Counted from the stretch's first letter, positions 22,218 through 34,141 are shown. The stretch is 64,000 nt of DNA from Tubiluchus corallicola (GCA_030141605.1 JAQGDQ010000621.1:44178-108177), one strand, 5' to 3'. Notes: generated by a model from the letters alone, not told the origin. Numbers and translations are program-made.

Positions 22218-22321
22218 GTCAACCCGTCTTCATACCATTTAAGTGCAAAGGAATGCCTCGGCCTACGGTGACGTGGACAAAGGGCAAAATGTTTAAATTG
22301 AAGCCAAATGAAAAAGTCAAG
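22218..22321 (+). CDS. Exon E31, middle of Ig2
   Basis: Acceptor taatcttag, donor gtatgc, phase 1 in and 0 out: G-QPVFIPFKCKGMPRPTVTW, then TKGKMFKLKPNEKVK. It holds the B-strand Cys (PFKC) and the core Trp (TVTW). Confidence 0.88.
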
Positions 22322-23202
22322 GTATGCTGTAATTGTATTGTTGTTATTGACGTTGCATCAATCGTTTCAAATTTGCAACAAAAAAGTTTAGTGAATTCTC
22401 TTTTAACCGCAGTCACCGTTTTATTCTTCTTAGTAATTTTTCAATAAAAAAATTGATTATATGTTTGCTAACTACATACACTTTAGTGACTAAATTTTTT
22501 AAATTCGGTCAGCATTTTAGGCTTCGTTGTGGATTTTTGGATTTAAGCATATACAAAAAACTTAAAAGAGTTTCTTTGACTAAGATCTTATGTATGTTTG
22601 TATTGTCAAAAAACTTTCGAAAGACCATTAATAAAGGACTTTATTTATAAAAACTTTGACAAGTGTGGAGTTACACCTTTTGCCGGACAAAATAGAGCTA
22701 AGTGAAAGAGCGCATATTATGGCTTCTTACGTAATGCGATCCACTATGAATGCTTCTCAATTCTTTAACTTTGCTAAAGTGATAATGCATACCTGTCACG
22801 CGTTAATGTGCATAAAAATAATTTTTACGATCACTTTTTATAAATTTTAAGAATAACTTATATTTCACTGTAGTGTTGTCTTACAAAAATTGACCCTAAT
22901 GACACCTAATCAATTTATACAAGTTCTAGTAGATTCTTGGAGCTAATACCAAGTTAGAAAATTTCACTAAAATGTGAAATTACTTTGATTTATTATGCAG
23001 CTTTGCACAAGAAGTTTAAAAGAAAGACACTGCAGGTGAATTTGGAAACAGCTTAATTTGGAATTTGGGAAATGCTGTAGGCATTTCTTAGAGTGGTGGA
23101 TCTCATAAATGGAGCAACCATAACAGTCGACTGCAGTCATTTTAAATCATTTGCACGATGCTTTAATTAATGTATTCCTTCATTTGCACCATTTTGCTTA
23201 AG
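22322..23202 (+). other. Intron, nothing recognised
   Basis: AT-rich; open frames at 22453 and 22656 have no protein-like features. Confidence 0.5.
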
Positions 23203-23384
23203 ATCTACTATGATGAGGAAACGGACACTCATTACCTGCAGCTGACCGAGGCAACGAAAAAGGATGCCGGTCGCTTCCGCTGTGAGATCGAGAATGATTT
23301 CGGCTGGGATGAAAAGGAACTGACACTGACCATTCTGGACAAACCAGAAGAAGAAGTGGACCACAAAAAGAGACTGCAAAAGAT
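23203..23384 (+). CDS. Exon E32, end of Ig2 and start of linker
   Basis: Acceptor ttgcttaag, donor gtaaga, phase 0 in and 2 out. IYYDEETDTHYLQLTEATKK is followed by DAGRFRCEIENDFGWDEKEL (F-strand Cys, D-x-G motif) and TLTILDKPEEEVDHKKRLQK. The phase 2 exit is the only one in the window. If the donor were ignored, the frame would end two codons later in taa, so splicing is needed. Confidence 0.88.
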
Positions 23385-23425
23385 GTAAGATGTTAAGTTA
23401 TAACTTATAATTGCACTTGAAGACT

Positions 23426-23742
23426 CGGGCCGTCTTACCACATGCTCAGGCAGGCTCAGCAGTTACCCGGGTGCGCATAGGGTTGTTCGTCTATCCTAAT
23501 CTATGTGTTGTGCTTTTATGTCTTTCAAGGCTCATGTTGTTCAAACATTTATATTGATTAATCTTTGCTGTACAGCATGTTTTTTTAAAGTTAAAACACT
23601 GATTTTGTTTGAGGTACCAGTACAATCAATGTAATTTATGTTTGATTTTATCGATCTTTTACATTTTTATTCCTGTGAGTAGTTGTATAGTCCTAGCACA
23701 CTGCTTTGCCCAGTGACCTATATGTTGTTAAGACGGCCCTGG
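23426..23742. mobile_element. hAT-like non-autonomous element, GGGCCGTCTTA ends
   Basis: cgggccgtcttacca at the left and gttaagacggccctgg at the right are inverted repeats. It is about 320 bases long with a slightly GC-richer interior (gctcaggcaggctcagcagttacccggg). No coding capacity. Confidence 0.6.
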
Positions 23743-23784
23743 TTCTGCAGCTGTGCAGTTCTTAAGCAGTTCTGCACTGTTTGT

Positions 23785-23880
23785 GAAGGCGATAGCTCAG
23801 TGATCATGATGTTCACTAGTGAAGTTAAGTTATGTTGATCTTAGACTGTAAATGGATGGGAGACCATCAGAGCAATTTCA
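23785..23880 (+). repeat. 5S-rRNA-like repeat (5S pseudogene or 5S-headed SINE)
   Basis: The segment gaagttaagttatgttgatc...tggatgggagacc follows the 3' two thirds of eukaryotic 5S rRNA (gaagttaagc...tggatgggagacc, which contains the internal promoter region). It is preceded by gcgatagctcagtgatcatg. The 3' end departs from 5S after gagacc and continues into AT-rich sequence, as expected of a SINE or pseudogene rather than a working gene. Confidence 0.55.
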
Positions 23881-24269
23881 TCTTTCATATAAAAAATGTT
23901 ATATTTATGTCATTGAGTGGGGATAAAGGAGTATCCGGTGATGAGGAAGATATCCCTGCCGATTTGGTATTTCATCTTGGTTAGGATCCAATCCAACCTC
24001 AACCATATGCGTACTGAGCAAACTTTGTCATCGAGTATTGAATTGGTTGTGTGCAGCATCCTCTGTCACACTGCATCAAAAATGAGAAAAATTATGAAGT
24101 TTTTTTTGCCAATCCTATCACATTACAAATTATAATAAAATTCCTTTCTTCTTAACTTAATAACAAATTCTATTGTGCACATTACCATTCAATTAATTGT
24201 AAATAAAAATGATGTCTATTATTTTAATACAATTTTTATGCACACATAAAGATTTTTGCATAATTTTAG

Positions 24270-24441
24270 TGAGAGAAAGAGGAAAGTGTTCGTTGAGGAG
24301 GAGGATTACAACTGGAAAGACATGTTGAAACATGTGGAGGATGAAGAACTTGATGATGTGGCAGAAGAAGACATCATTAAACTTAGATCTGTAATCATTG
24401 ATGCTGAAGCTGCCGGAGATTTGGAACCACAAGAGGTTGAG
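24270..24441 (+). CDS. Exon E33, acidic linker after Ig2 (not PEVK-like)
   Basis: Acceptor cataattttag, donor gtatga, phase 2 in and 0 out. It reads ERKRKVFVEEEDYNWKDMLK, then HVEDEELDDVAEEDIIKLRS and VIIDAEAAGDLEPQEVE. It contains Trp, Tyr and Met and looks helical and acidic rather than elastic. It may be a docking or signalling insert between Ig2 and the next PEVK block. I recognise no named domain. Confidence 0.88.
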
Positions 24442-25266
24442 GTATGAGTGTAATAATGTGCAGTAGTTGCTGCTTAAACGAAGACAAAATGATTTTTCTT
24501 ACACTACCCCATTTTCAGTCCTACAATAAGCGCACATTTTTACACAATTAATACTGTAAAAGCATTTCTGATAATTAAATAATACATTAAAAACTTAATT
24601 AATGGAGGATGAGCCCCCATATTGATAATATCACAATCTAACATAATTTTCAACAGCAAAAATATGCCATGAGCATTTTGCGTGTGTTTGTGAAGTGCAG
24701 TGCTACTGTAAGATATTCAGTATGTTGTACTAAAACTAAGCAAGTTTTATTATAAAAATTCAAATTTCAAATTTACTGCTGTGCTCATTCTTGAGCTGTT
24801 GAACGTGTGTAGTTCATCACAAATTAACACATTTGATCTGAGAGGTACAGCACCTATTTTTGTGCCATGCATGTATCAACGAAGAACTAGTGGCATGAAT
24901 GTGAAATTGTGTTTGTGTGGTAATAATTCTTTCATGTAAGTCATTTTTGAAAAAATATTATGTTTCTTTTCAATATTTTAAAGGGTAGATTGTTTTGACC
25001 TACAGTTTAAGATTAGGTCCAGTTTTGCTTTAAAAAATGTGCTTTTCTATTTAGTGACCTCACAGTTGCACTCTATTATAAGCTAGATACAGTCTTACAG
25101 CATTATCCATTATTAAATCATTAATCGTGAAAACAAGTTTACATATAATTCATCTATTTTGTAATCTTTTTACAGAGTCAACAGTTTTAAATAAAACGTA
25201 ATTTTTTGGAGTAAATTGCAATTTTCATGAATTTATGAGCATTGTTAAAAAACGGTTGTATATCAA
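24442..25266 (+). other. Intron, nothing recognised
   Basis: AT-rich sequence up to the element at 25267. Confidence 0.5.
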
Positions 25267-25453
25267 TGAACGGACAAATCTCCTTATAGCGCCTACTTTG
25301 GGACTACGTAAAAGTTGGCGATAAGTGATTTTGACATTATAATATGGTGCTTTGATACATGCATGTCTGTGCAAATATACTTTTGTTTTGCCAAAAGTGT
25401 GGGCGTTAAGCGAGGGCACTTTAAAGGGGGCATTATAACTAGGTTTGACTGTA
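25267..25453. mobile_element. Short Tc1/pogo-like TIR element
   Basis: The right end gcattataactaggtttgactgta and the left end acggacaaatctccttatagcgcc are degenerate inverted repeats. At about 190 bases it is a MITE-sized remnant. Confidence 0.45.
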
Positions 25454-25652
25454 TTCCACAAAGTGCTGTTGTCTGAGCCTTATGTGCATAAAAAACTGCA
25501 TTTGTATTATGTAAAAATTGTATGTTGTGAGTTAAAACTACATATACAAGTATTTATCTGATTAACTTTTGATTACTTTATTTATATCTGATTACTAATA
25601 CAAAATGCTTCAAAGCTGTACCAACACTAAGTTGCATTTTTTTTATCTGTAG

Positions 25653-25791
25653 GCTATAATTTCTCTTAAAATGAAATTGGAAAAGTTACCCACAGAAGAA
25701 GAAGACGTGCCAATATCGGAAGACGTACCCGAGGAAGAAGTACCTCGGGAAGCAGAAATCTTCGTGCCAGAGGAAGCTGAGATAGTTGAAG
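25653..25791 (+). CDS. Exon E34, linker returning to PEVK
   Basis: Acceptor ttttatctgtag, donor gtagga, phase 0 in and 1 out: AIISLKMKLEKLPTEEEDVP, then EDVPEEEVPREAEIFVPEEA. It resets the phase to 1 for all exons up to Ig3. Confidence 0.87.
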
Positions 25792-26392
25792 GTAGGATAA
25801 TTAGTGGTTTGAAGATTACTGATATTGCTGTGCATTTGAAGCAAGTTAATTGTTAATTTTTTTAATTTATACTGTCCTCCAAAGAAGTAAATTCTGAAAC
25901 TTAAATTTATTTATTTGAATCTTAAGAAGAAAAGGTACAGTTTTTCATTTCAAAAGAGTGATGGCTTTAGTGTATCAAAAAATGGGACCAGTTCGTTTAT
26001 TAAATTTGTGAATAAGGCTTGAGCTTACTGTGTGCCACTTGAAGATGTTTTTGTTGTCTTTTGACATTTCATTAAGTTAAATAGGGCTTTGTGGCCATCG
26101 GATGCTTATTAGTGCTGTGACAATTATTTTACTTTTGACTGAATGAAGCTTTCGTATCGTTCTCGAGCGTGCGAGAATTTTGTATTTCAAAAATCTTTAT
26201 TTATTAGCATAAACATTTTTATTTAATGATTTTATATTAGCGGTGCTTCTGTGCGTGCCGTTGTTTCTTTTTATTCTTCTTATGTGTGTAAAATTCACAG
26301 CAGCTGTTGTATAAACGGCAATGGCAAACAAACGGATATGTGCACAATCATTTTGAATGTTTAATTTGTATTGTCGTTTATAAAAAATTTAG
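25792..26392 (+). other. Intron, nothing recognised
   Basis: AT-rich; no repeat or extra exon seen. Confidence 0.5.
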
Positions 26393-26788
26393 TGGAGGAA
26401 ACACTAAAGCCGAAAAAGAAGAAGAAAAAGAAGAAGAAGGAGGAGGATAAACCAGAGGAAGTAGCCGTGGAACTTCCTGTAACTGAAGCCATTGAAGTGC
26501 CTGAGGAGGAAGTAGTCATGGAACTTGCGCCAAGTGTTCCTGAAGAGATCACAGAGCAAGTCACAGAAGACCTCGTCCTCATACCTCGACCTGCTGAGGC
26601 TCCTGAAGAAGTCGAGGCTGTCGAGGTTGTTGGCGACTCTGTTCTGTTGCCTGTTAAACTTGAGGAACCTTTGGCACCCGAGGAGGAAGAACTGACAGAA
26701 GAGCTGCTTATCCTTCCTAAACCCGTTGAGGAAGTTAGTGAGGATGTGGTTGAGGAAGTTGTAGACCAGACAATAGAGATTGAAAAAG
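26393..26788 (+). CDS. Exon E35, PEVK
   Basis: Acceptor aaaaaatttag, donor gtacat; 132 codons, phase 1-1. V-EETLKPKKKKKKKKKEE is followed by acidic Val/Pro sequence (VVMELAPSVPEEITEQVTED, LLILPKPVEEVSEDVVEEVV). It carries motifs of the long exons that follow (VVME.AP..PEEI, E.V.LP.K.EE) without their 24-residue modules, so it may be a short relative of that family. Confidence 0.92.
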
Positions 26789-26963
26789 GTACATTAACCA
26801 GTTGTTTAAGATTTGTTTTGCGGGAATTCATTTTTTTGGATCTACATATTTCCAAATGAAGCGAAGATGCTACTGTTGTATTTCTTAATTTAGTTTTCCT
26901 ATAGTAATTTTTTGCTTGCTTCATTTATCGCACTTTCTGCACATTTAAGTTCATTTTCTTAAG

Positions 26964-27258
26964 TTTGCCAATGTCAGTGGCTCCTGTGCGTTTTCAATTA
27001 TTTTCTCATTGGTGTTGATCGTAGCATTTTAAATTCTGTGTATGCTGTTAAGTTATCCCTCACTTCAGCAACTTTGCCTTTCCAGTTAATTATAATGGAA
27101 TTTATTTCTGCCATTTTCTGAGTTTATGGCTTGAAGTTATCAAACCTAATTTAGCATCATGTTTTTCTAATATTATGATCAGTGTTTCCTGGCTCCTAAT
27201 TATGCAAAATTCATTTGAAATTTGCATCTCTGAGCACAAATTTGGGAAACAGTGATCT
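26964..27258 (+). repeat. Dispersed repeat family 3, copy 1
   Basis: The stretch from tttgccaatgtcagtgg to gggaaacagtgatct recurs in reverse orientation at 45451-45742. Within it cagtgtttcctgg (27178) and ttgggaaacagtg (27257) form a short inverted pair, as in hAT-type ends. The rest of the intron (27259-28062) shows nothing. Confidence 0.55.
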
Positions 27259-28062
27259 AAAGAAATTTCAAGTACATAAACTAATCGCAATATTCTAACT
27301 TTTGTTCTTACATTTGAGAACTCATTTTTAACCACGTGTTGCTTTTCTCACCCTATTTCTTAGCTGTTTTAAGTTAATATCATCTGTGCATGCTTAGATT
27401 ATTCTAACGGTTTGTTTCATTAATATCGTGTCACATTACGTTTTTCTACATGATGTGGAATTGCATCTAATGTAAGTATATAACATGTTAATGCATTGCA
27501 AGTTAACAGATAACAAGTAAGTATTTATTGCTTAACAACTGTCTTTCATAAAACTTTAACAAGACGTGTGCCAAGATCACATAACCTATCTTATTTAATT
27601 TGCATATTTACGTCTGCTATATAACAACATCAAGAAGACCGAATTTAACCGTCTATTTATTGTTGACAAAAGAAAGTGTTAACAAACTGACAAGTATGCA
27701 AATCGCATGATGTGAACCAAGTGGTCTTAGAATATTTTGCGTGTGGTGTTGCACACTCGTGTATAACTCGAGCAATATAAGTGTCAATTGTTCTTGCTTG
27801 AGATCTTAACAACAGATTTATGGGAACTTGAAACGACTCACTTAATAACCATTAAATGGTTGGTTTTGCATTGTCTAATCTTCATTACAAACTGCATGTG
27901 TAGAGCATCTATAACAGCATCATCTGCAATCTGCATTCGGAAGTCATAAACTCAGAGAAGTTTCTGGAAGTTTCCTTCATGACCTGTTTCTACCTTGGAA
28001 CTGATCGTTGCAAATACTGCAGGATCAAATGAATGTAGACATAATTGCAATTCATTTTGCAG

Positions 28063-28815
28063 TGGTAGAAGCTCCTGGGGAAGTAAAAGAAGAAACTGTA
28101 ATCGAAATTAAACAGGAGAAGAAAAGAAAGAAGAAGAAAAAGGAGGAAGTTGAAGAAGTTGCTCCTGCTGAAGCTCGCATAGAAGTGGAAACTGTGGTGT
28201 CAAAAGACGTCGAGGAGGAAATTCTTCCGGTTGCGCCATCAGAAGTTCAAGTTGATGTAGAAACTTCTGTAATAAAAGAAACAGAATACGAAATTTCTGT
28301 GACGGAACCTCAACCTGTAAAGGCAGAGATACCTGTTGATATAATTTCTAAAGAAGTTGAACTAGAAGTAGTGCCACTTGAAGCAAAGGAAATTGTCATT
28401 GATTTACAAACTGAGGTGGAAAAACCAGAAACTACATTGGCAGTGGAGAAAGAAGTAGAGATGATAGTTGAAGCTCCAAAGCCAGTGATTATCACAAAAG
28501 AGATAGAAGAAGAAGTTGTCATGACAGTTGCACCTTTCGGACCAGAGGAAATTGAAGCTGTGATAGAAGATATAGTTTTTGAACAAGTGCCTGCAGAGGA
28601 ACTGTTAGAAACAGAAGTTGTAGATGTCACCATTGACGGCACACTACTTCCAGAAAAGCCAGAAGAGATTCCTGATGTTGTTGAAGACGTTATTCAACAA
28701 CTAGTTGTGGAAATAAAGCCTACAGTTGAAGAGGAAGAAGTTATAACTGAAGAAGTTACAGAAGAGATTGTTTTTAAGGCCAAAGAAGAGATTATTGAGC
28801 AGGAAGAAAAACCAG
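28063..28815 (+). CDS. Exon E36, long PEVK exon 1 of 6
   Basis: Acceptor cattttgcag, donor gtaagg; 251 codons, phase 1-1. Lys-rich head (KQEKKRKKKKKEEVEEVAPA), then modules such as KETEYEISVTEPQPVKAEIP, a core EEEVVMTVAPFGPEEIEAVI and an end EEVITEEVTEEIVF. The shared order (basic head, module block, VVM..AP core, VTEEIVF tail) defines the long-exon family E36-E41. Confidence 0.93.
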
Positions 28816-29085
28816 GTAAGGGTATTATTCAAGTTCTGCAACGAACAAGTAATCATCATTTCTACTTCACTTTATTTTGTCTTTTTGTTTCAACAAAGGT
28901 AAATTCTACTTCTATGATTTTTTTATCCAAAACAATCTTAAATCAGAAACAGAACTTGATTTACTAATGAACTTTTCACTTCACTTTTTGATTTCTTTAA
29001 AATGGTTTTTTAGTATTTTGATTTTGAAATCATCCCAACCTACTTGTTTGTCAATTTGTATTCAAATCATTTTCTTAACATACAG

Positions 29086-29841
29086 TTACTGAAGAAGTTG
29101 TTATTGTTCCTCAACCTGAAGTCAAGCCTGAGAAAAAGAAGAAGAAAAAGAAGGAACCTGTCAAAGAAGAAGTTAGTGAAGTTAAACCAGTTGAAACTCA
29201 GATAGAAGTTGAAACTGTAGTTTCAAGAGAAGCAGCAGAGCTTGAACTGATACCTTCTGTGCCGTCTGAAGTTGCAGTTGAATTAGATATTATTGAAAGC
29301 AAAGAAACCGAGTTTGAAGTTCCATTAAAAGAACCTGAAAAGGTTGTGGTAGAAGTACCTTCTGAAGTTATCAAAGAAACAGAATTTGAAATAATGGCTC
29401 ACGAACCACAAGAAACTGCTATCGAAATACCAGTTGAAATTACAACTGGAGAAACAACATTAGAAGTTCAGAGAGAGTCAACTGAGGTAACAGTTGAGAC
29501 GCCTAAAGAAGTTACAGTCACACATGAGGTGGAAGAAGAAGTTGTCATGAAAGTAGTACCAGCTGGTTCTGAAGAAGCCGAAGACGTAATTGAAGACATC
29601 ATGCTGGCTCCTGTAACACCAGAGATCGTACCAGATGTTGATACTGTAGATGTAACTCTTGAAAGTGCTGTCATCCTCGAAAAACCAGAAGCACCAACAG
29701 TGGTAACAGAAGATGTAATAGAGGAACTAATAGTAACAACTAAACCTGAAGTTGACGAAGAGATCGTGACTGAAGAAATTACGGAAGAGATAGTTTTTGA
29801 GCAAAAAATGGTCAAAGAAGTTGAAGAAGAAGAAAAATACG
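29086..29841 (+). CDS. Exon E37, long PEVK exon 2 of 6
   Basis: Acceptor taacatacag, donor gtaagg; 252 codons, phase 1-1. V-TEEVVIVPQPEVKPEKKKK opens the exon; modules include ESKETEFEVPLKEPEKVVVE; core EEEVVMKVVPAGSEEAEDVI; tail VTEEITEEIVFEQK. Confidence 0.93.
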
Positions 29842-30250
29842 GTAAGGCGGACTGTTATTCAGTATCTGGTAAGCAATGTCACTGTGCTATGTTCTGTCTC
29901 TTTACTGTATCTTGTATTCTTTATGTGACACCCTTGTTAAAAACCTAATTGATTTTTATTATAGTGAGTTACTTTATACTTTTTCTGAAGCTTTCTTTCA
30001 ACAATAGTCTATTTATTCAGTTATTTAATTACTTATTTAATGTTTTCGTTATGTTGACACGATACAGATCCCTAAATAATTTGTCAAGTGTATTACAATA
30101 TAAGTCATCATTCGTAGTACAAATGCTAACATTAATGTATTTATTGTGTTTTTATATTGTAATGTACTTGTCAAATTCGTAGTTGTTCATTTTCTACCAT
30201 CCTTTTAGTTTTAGTTAGCTCATATAGTTCGTGCATTTTTCTTTATTTAG
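29842..30250 (+). other. Intron, nothing recognised
   Basis: T-rich sequence between long exons; no repeat seen. Confidence 0.5.
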
Positions 30251-30967
30251 TTGCTGAAGATGTAGTTATTGTTGCTAAACCTGAACCAGAACAAATTGTG
30301 ATTGAAGTTAAGGAAAAGAAAAAGAAGAAAAAGAAGAAAGTTGTCGAAGAAGAAATTTCAGAAGTAGCTCCAGTTGAAACTCAGTTGGAAATAAAAACTG
30401 AGATAACAACAGAAATAACTTCATTTGAAATTGTGCCAACTGTTCCATCTGAGATTGAAATCAGTCTTGAGACAGCTGAGAGCAAAGAAACTGAATACGA
30501 AATAATGGTGAAGCAACCTGAGACCGTTGAAACTGAGATTCCTTTTGTAGGAGTTGGCAAGGAGGCCAAATTTGAGATCACACCTATTGAGCCACAGGAA
30601 ACTAGCATTGAAATTCCAGCTGAAACAGAAGTACAGGAAGTTGCTTTGAACGTGCAAGAAATAACTGTAGAAGAAGTAAGAGTCACAGAGAAAGTAGAGG
30701 ATGAAATTGAAACAATTGAGGATGTTACCTTGGTTCCATTAGTACCCGAGATGAAACCAGAACCCGAGGTTATAGATGTTACCTTGGAGAGTATGGCAGT
30801 TATCAAAAAACCAGAAGAACTGCCCGAGGTTACAGAAACTGTGGTAGAAGAACTGGTAGTGGTGACTAAGCCTGATATTGTAGAAGAAATCACAACAGAA
30901 GAAGTTACAGAAGAAATTGTGTTCGAAGAAAAGGTGGAGAAAATTGTTGAGGAAGAAGAAAAGCATG
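30251..30967 (+). CDS. Exon E38, long PEVK exon 3 of 6
   Basis: Acceptor tctttatttag, donor gtaatc; 239 codons, phase 1-1. V-AEDVVIVAKPEPEQIVIEV, KEKKKKKKKKVVEEE, then AESKETEYEIMVKQPETVET. It is the shortest of the six: the VVM..AP core found in sisters is missing and replaced by VEDEIETIEDVTLVPLVPEM. Confidence 0.93.
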
Positions 30968-31259
30968 GTAATCTATTTACTGACAATCTTTCTTACAAAA
31001 AGCATCACTGCATGGCCCATCAATCTATAAATTATGCCATGAAAGGAATTTATAAATTATGTCGTGGAAAGTCCTTTTCTTAAACAATTAATGAAATTCT
31101 TATTTCTTCTTTTAAGTAGAATTTCTGCATGTGTTGTGCCTCCCATTTTGCAGCTTTTTAAATTCTGTTATAATTTCTTAACCCTTAGTACTTCTTAGAT
31201 CTTTCCTTGACTTTGGTTTTATTTATATGCAGCTTTCTTTGAAATATTTTGTTTCATAG

Positions 31260-32045
31260 TCACAGAAGATGTGATCGTTGCTGTGCAGCCTACACAAGAA
31301 GAAGTCATAGTTGAAGTTAAAGAGAAAAAGAAGAAGAAAAAGAAAAAGAAGGAACCAGTTGAGGAAATCGTTGAAGAACAGAAACCTGCTGAAGCTGAAA
31401 TACTTGTTGAAATTGAAGTTTCAAAAGAGATTGCTGAGTTTGAAATGGTTTCTGTTGTTCCCTCTGAAGCTGTTGTTGCTTTTGAGACAGCCGAAAGTAG
31501 AGAGACAGAATTTAAGATTCTTGCAAAACAACCTGACATTACTGAACTTGATATTCCATACCATGGCACGACTGAAGAAGTGGAATTTGAACTAACAACT
31601 GTCCAACCAAAAGAAGTAGCTGTGGATGTACCGACAGTAATACCTGCTAAAGAAACTACTTTAGCAATCGAACTGAAATCTCCTGAAGTAACTATCGAAA
31701 CTCCAAAAGAAATTATTATCGCAAAAGACGAAGAAGAAGAAGAAATTGTCATGAAAATTGCACCAGCTGCTCCAGAGGAAGCTGAGGATATTACAGAAGA
31801 TGTTGTTTTGGCACCAGTGGCTCCTGAAACTGTCCCTGAAACTGAATTTGTAGACGTCGTTTTTGAGAGTGTCGCCATACCTGAACAACCAAAAGACTTG
31901 ACGGAAGAAGCAAAAGAAGTAGTGCAGGAACTAATTGTACCAACAAAACCCACTGTAGAAGAAGAAGTTATAACTGAAGAAGTTACACAAGAGATCGTCT
32001 TTGAGCACAAAATAGAAGAAATTGTTGAACGTGAAGAAAAGCGTG
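31260..32045 (+). CDS. Exon E39, long PEVK exon 4 of 6
   Basis: Acceptor gtttcatag, donor gtagga; 262 codons, phase 1-1, longest of the six. V-TEDVIVAVQPTQEEVIVEV, then KEKKKKKKKKKEPVEEIVEE; modules AESRETEFKILAKQPDITEL; core EEEEIVMKIAPAAPEEAEDI; tail EEVTQEIVFEHK. Confidence 0.93.
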
Positions 32046-32294
32046 GTAGGACAATTATTTCCTAATAATTTTTACCCATATTTTTAAACATTTGATAAAA
32101 ACTAGCTTTCTTATTCTTTTATTCTCATTCTGTCTTCTATGTGTTTTATTTACTTATTTTCTATCATTTTAGTAGTCAAGCCTTGCATGATATTTTTGCT
32201 GCTTTCTATTGTTTCAGTTACTCTTATATCTTAAATTTAGTTTGGATTTTTCTATTTTACTTTAATTTATTCGTGTTATTTTATTTTAATTTAG

Positions 32295-33017
32295 CCGAAG
32301 AAGAAGTTGTTATAGCTAAGGAGCCTGTTGAGAAAATTACTGAAGAGCCTCTTCCTGTTGAAACTCAATTAGAAATTGAAACAGAAGTTTCGAGGGAAGT
32401 GGCTGATTTTGAGATTATCCCTGCCATTCCGTCTGAAGCTAGAGTCGACATTGAGACTCTGGAGAGCAAGGAAGCCGAATTTGAAATTTCTGTAATGCAA
32501 CCGAAAGCTGTTGAAGCTGCCATGCCTTTTGTTGGAATAGGCAAAGAAGCTGAGTTTGAGCTAAAATCCATTGAGCCTAAAGAAGCTGCCATTGATATGC
32601 CAGTCGAAGCTGAGGTTCCAGAAACAACTTTGCAGATAGAAAGAGAGTTGACTGAAATAACTATGGAAACTCCACAAGAGGTAATTGTTACAGAAGAAGT
32701 TGAAGAGGATGTTGTTATGAAGGTGGTACCAACAGCTCTCGAGAAAGCTGAAGATATCACAGAAGATATTATTTTGGCACCGATGGTGCCAGAGGGACTA
32801 CCGGTGACTGACTTTGAGGAGAGTGTGGTTCTAGAAAAAACTGTGGCACTTCCTGAAAAACCAGAAGAAGTTGAGACGGTATCAGAAGATGTTGTAGAAG
32901 AATTGATAGTCACAACTAAACCTGCCGTCGAGGAAGAAATTGTTACAGAGGAAATTACACAGGAGATTGTGGTAGAACAAAAAGTGGTGGAAACTATAAA
33001 AGAGGAAGAGAAGCAGG
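32295..33017 (+). CDS. Exon E40, long PEVK exon 5 of 6, Lys run lost
   Basis: Acceptor tttaatttag, donor gtaagg; 241 codons, phase 1-1. It starts A-EEEVVIAKEPVEKITEEPLP and passes straight to VETQLEIETEVSREVADFEI: the run of eight to nine Lys present at this point in the sister exons is absent. The rest is intact (core EEDVVMKVVPTALEKAEDIT, tail VTEEITQEIVVEQK). Confidence 0.93.
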
Positions 33018-33403
33018 GTAAGGTTTTTACTCTTTTTTGTTCATGTTTATGAAATGGATAAATGTACAGTCTTTGTGTTTCTTCTGCCATTTGCATTTTT
33101 TAAACTTTCCAGTTGTTTCTGATATACCATTTTTCTGTTTAATCTTATCTATAGGTTTTTGTTTCATTCAATTTCAATTTATTTTATCACAAATTGTTTT
33201 AATTATGCAAACATTATTTTCACATGCGTTCCTCATTTCCTGCTGTTAGATCTTTTGTAATTGAGTTTTCTGAATCCTCTTTTTGTGTTTTTTTATCCGT
33301 TTAGATAGTTTCTTGGTATCTGTTATCAGCATATTTTATTATACCCAGTTGTTTTTTGCACATTGTTGCTTTCATTTATTTGAAACCCTTTATTTAAATT
33401 TAG
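33018..33403 (+). other. Intron, nothing recognised
   Basis: T-rich sequence between E40 and E41. Confidence 0.5.
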
Positions 33404-34141
33404 TCACAGAAGAAGTTATCATAGCTCCTAAACCTGAAGTCAAAACCGAAAAGAAGAAAAAGAAGGAAAAGAAAGAAGAGGTAAAAGAAGAAGTTCCTGA
33501 AGCTAAACCGGTTGAAGCTCAGCTTGAAATCACAACTGAAATATCTAAGGAAGTAGCAGAGTTTGAAATGATGCCTACTGTTCCAATAGAAGTGACAGTT
33601 GGTGTAGAAACAGTAGAAAGCAAACAGGCAGAATTTGAAGTTCCTATTGAACAACCAGAAGAAGTTGAAGCGGCTGTGCCATTTGTTGGTGCACCTAAAG
33701 AAGCTGAATTTGAGTTAGCACCCATTGAACCAACGGAAACTGTTGTTGATGTGCCGGTTGAACTGAAAACAAAAGAAACTACTCTGGAGATAGTGAAGGA
33801 ATCGACTGAAGTAACCGTTGAGGCACCTAAACAACTAACTGTCACAAAGGAAGCTGAGGAAGAAGTTGTAATGAGAGTTGCACCAACTGCACCCGAAGAA
33901 ATCGAGGAGATAATTGAAGACATTGTTATGGCTCCAGTTGCTCCTGAAACTGTTCCAGAAGCTGATTTTTTTGATGTTGTCCTTGAGAGTGCAGTACTTC
34001 CCGAGAAACCAATAATGCCTACAGTGAGCACAGACGTGGTTCAAGAACTAATAGTAGAAAGGAAACCTGTTGTGGAAGAAGAAATTGTAACCGAGGAAGT
34101 TACGGAAAAGATTGTATTTGATGAAAAAGTAAAGGAACCTG
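33404..34141 (+). CDS. Exon E41, long PEVK exon 6 of 6
   Basis: Acceptor ttaaatttag, donor gtaaga; 246 codons, phase 1-1. V-TEEVIIAPKPEVKTEKKKK, modules VESKQAEFEVPIEQPEEVEA, core EEEVVMRVAPTAPEEIEEII, tail VTEEVTEKIVFDEK. Its final acidic segment is cut short (VKEPG) compared with E36-E40. Confidence 0.93.
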
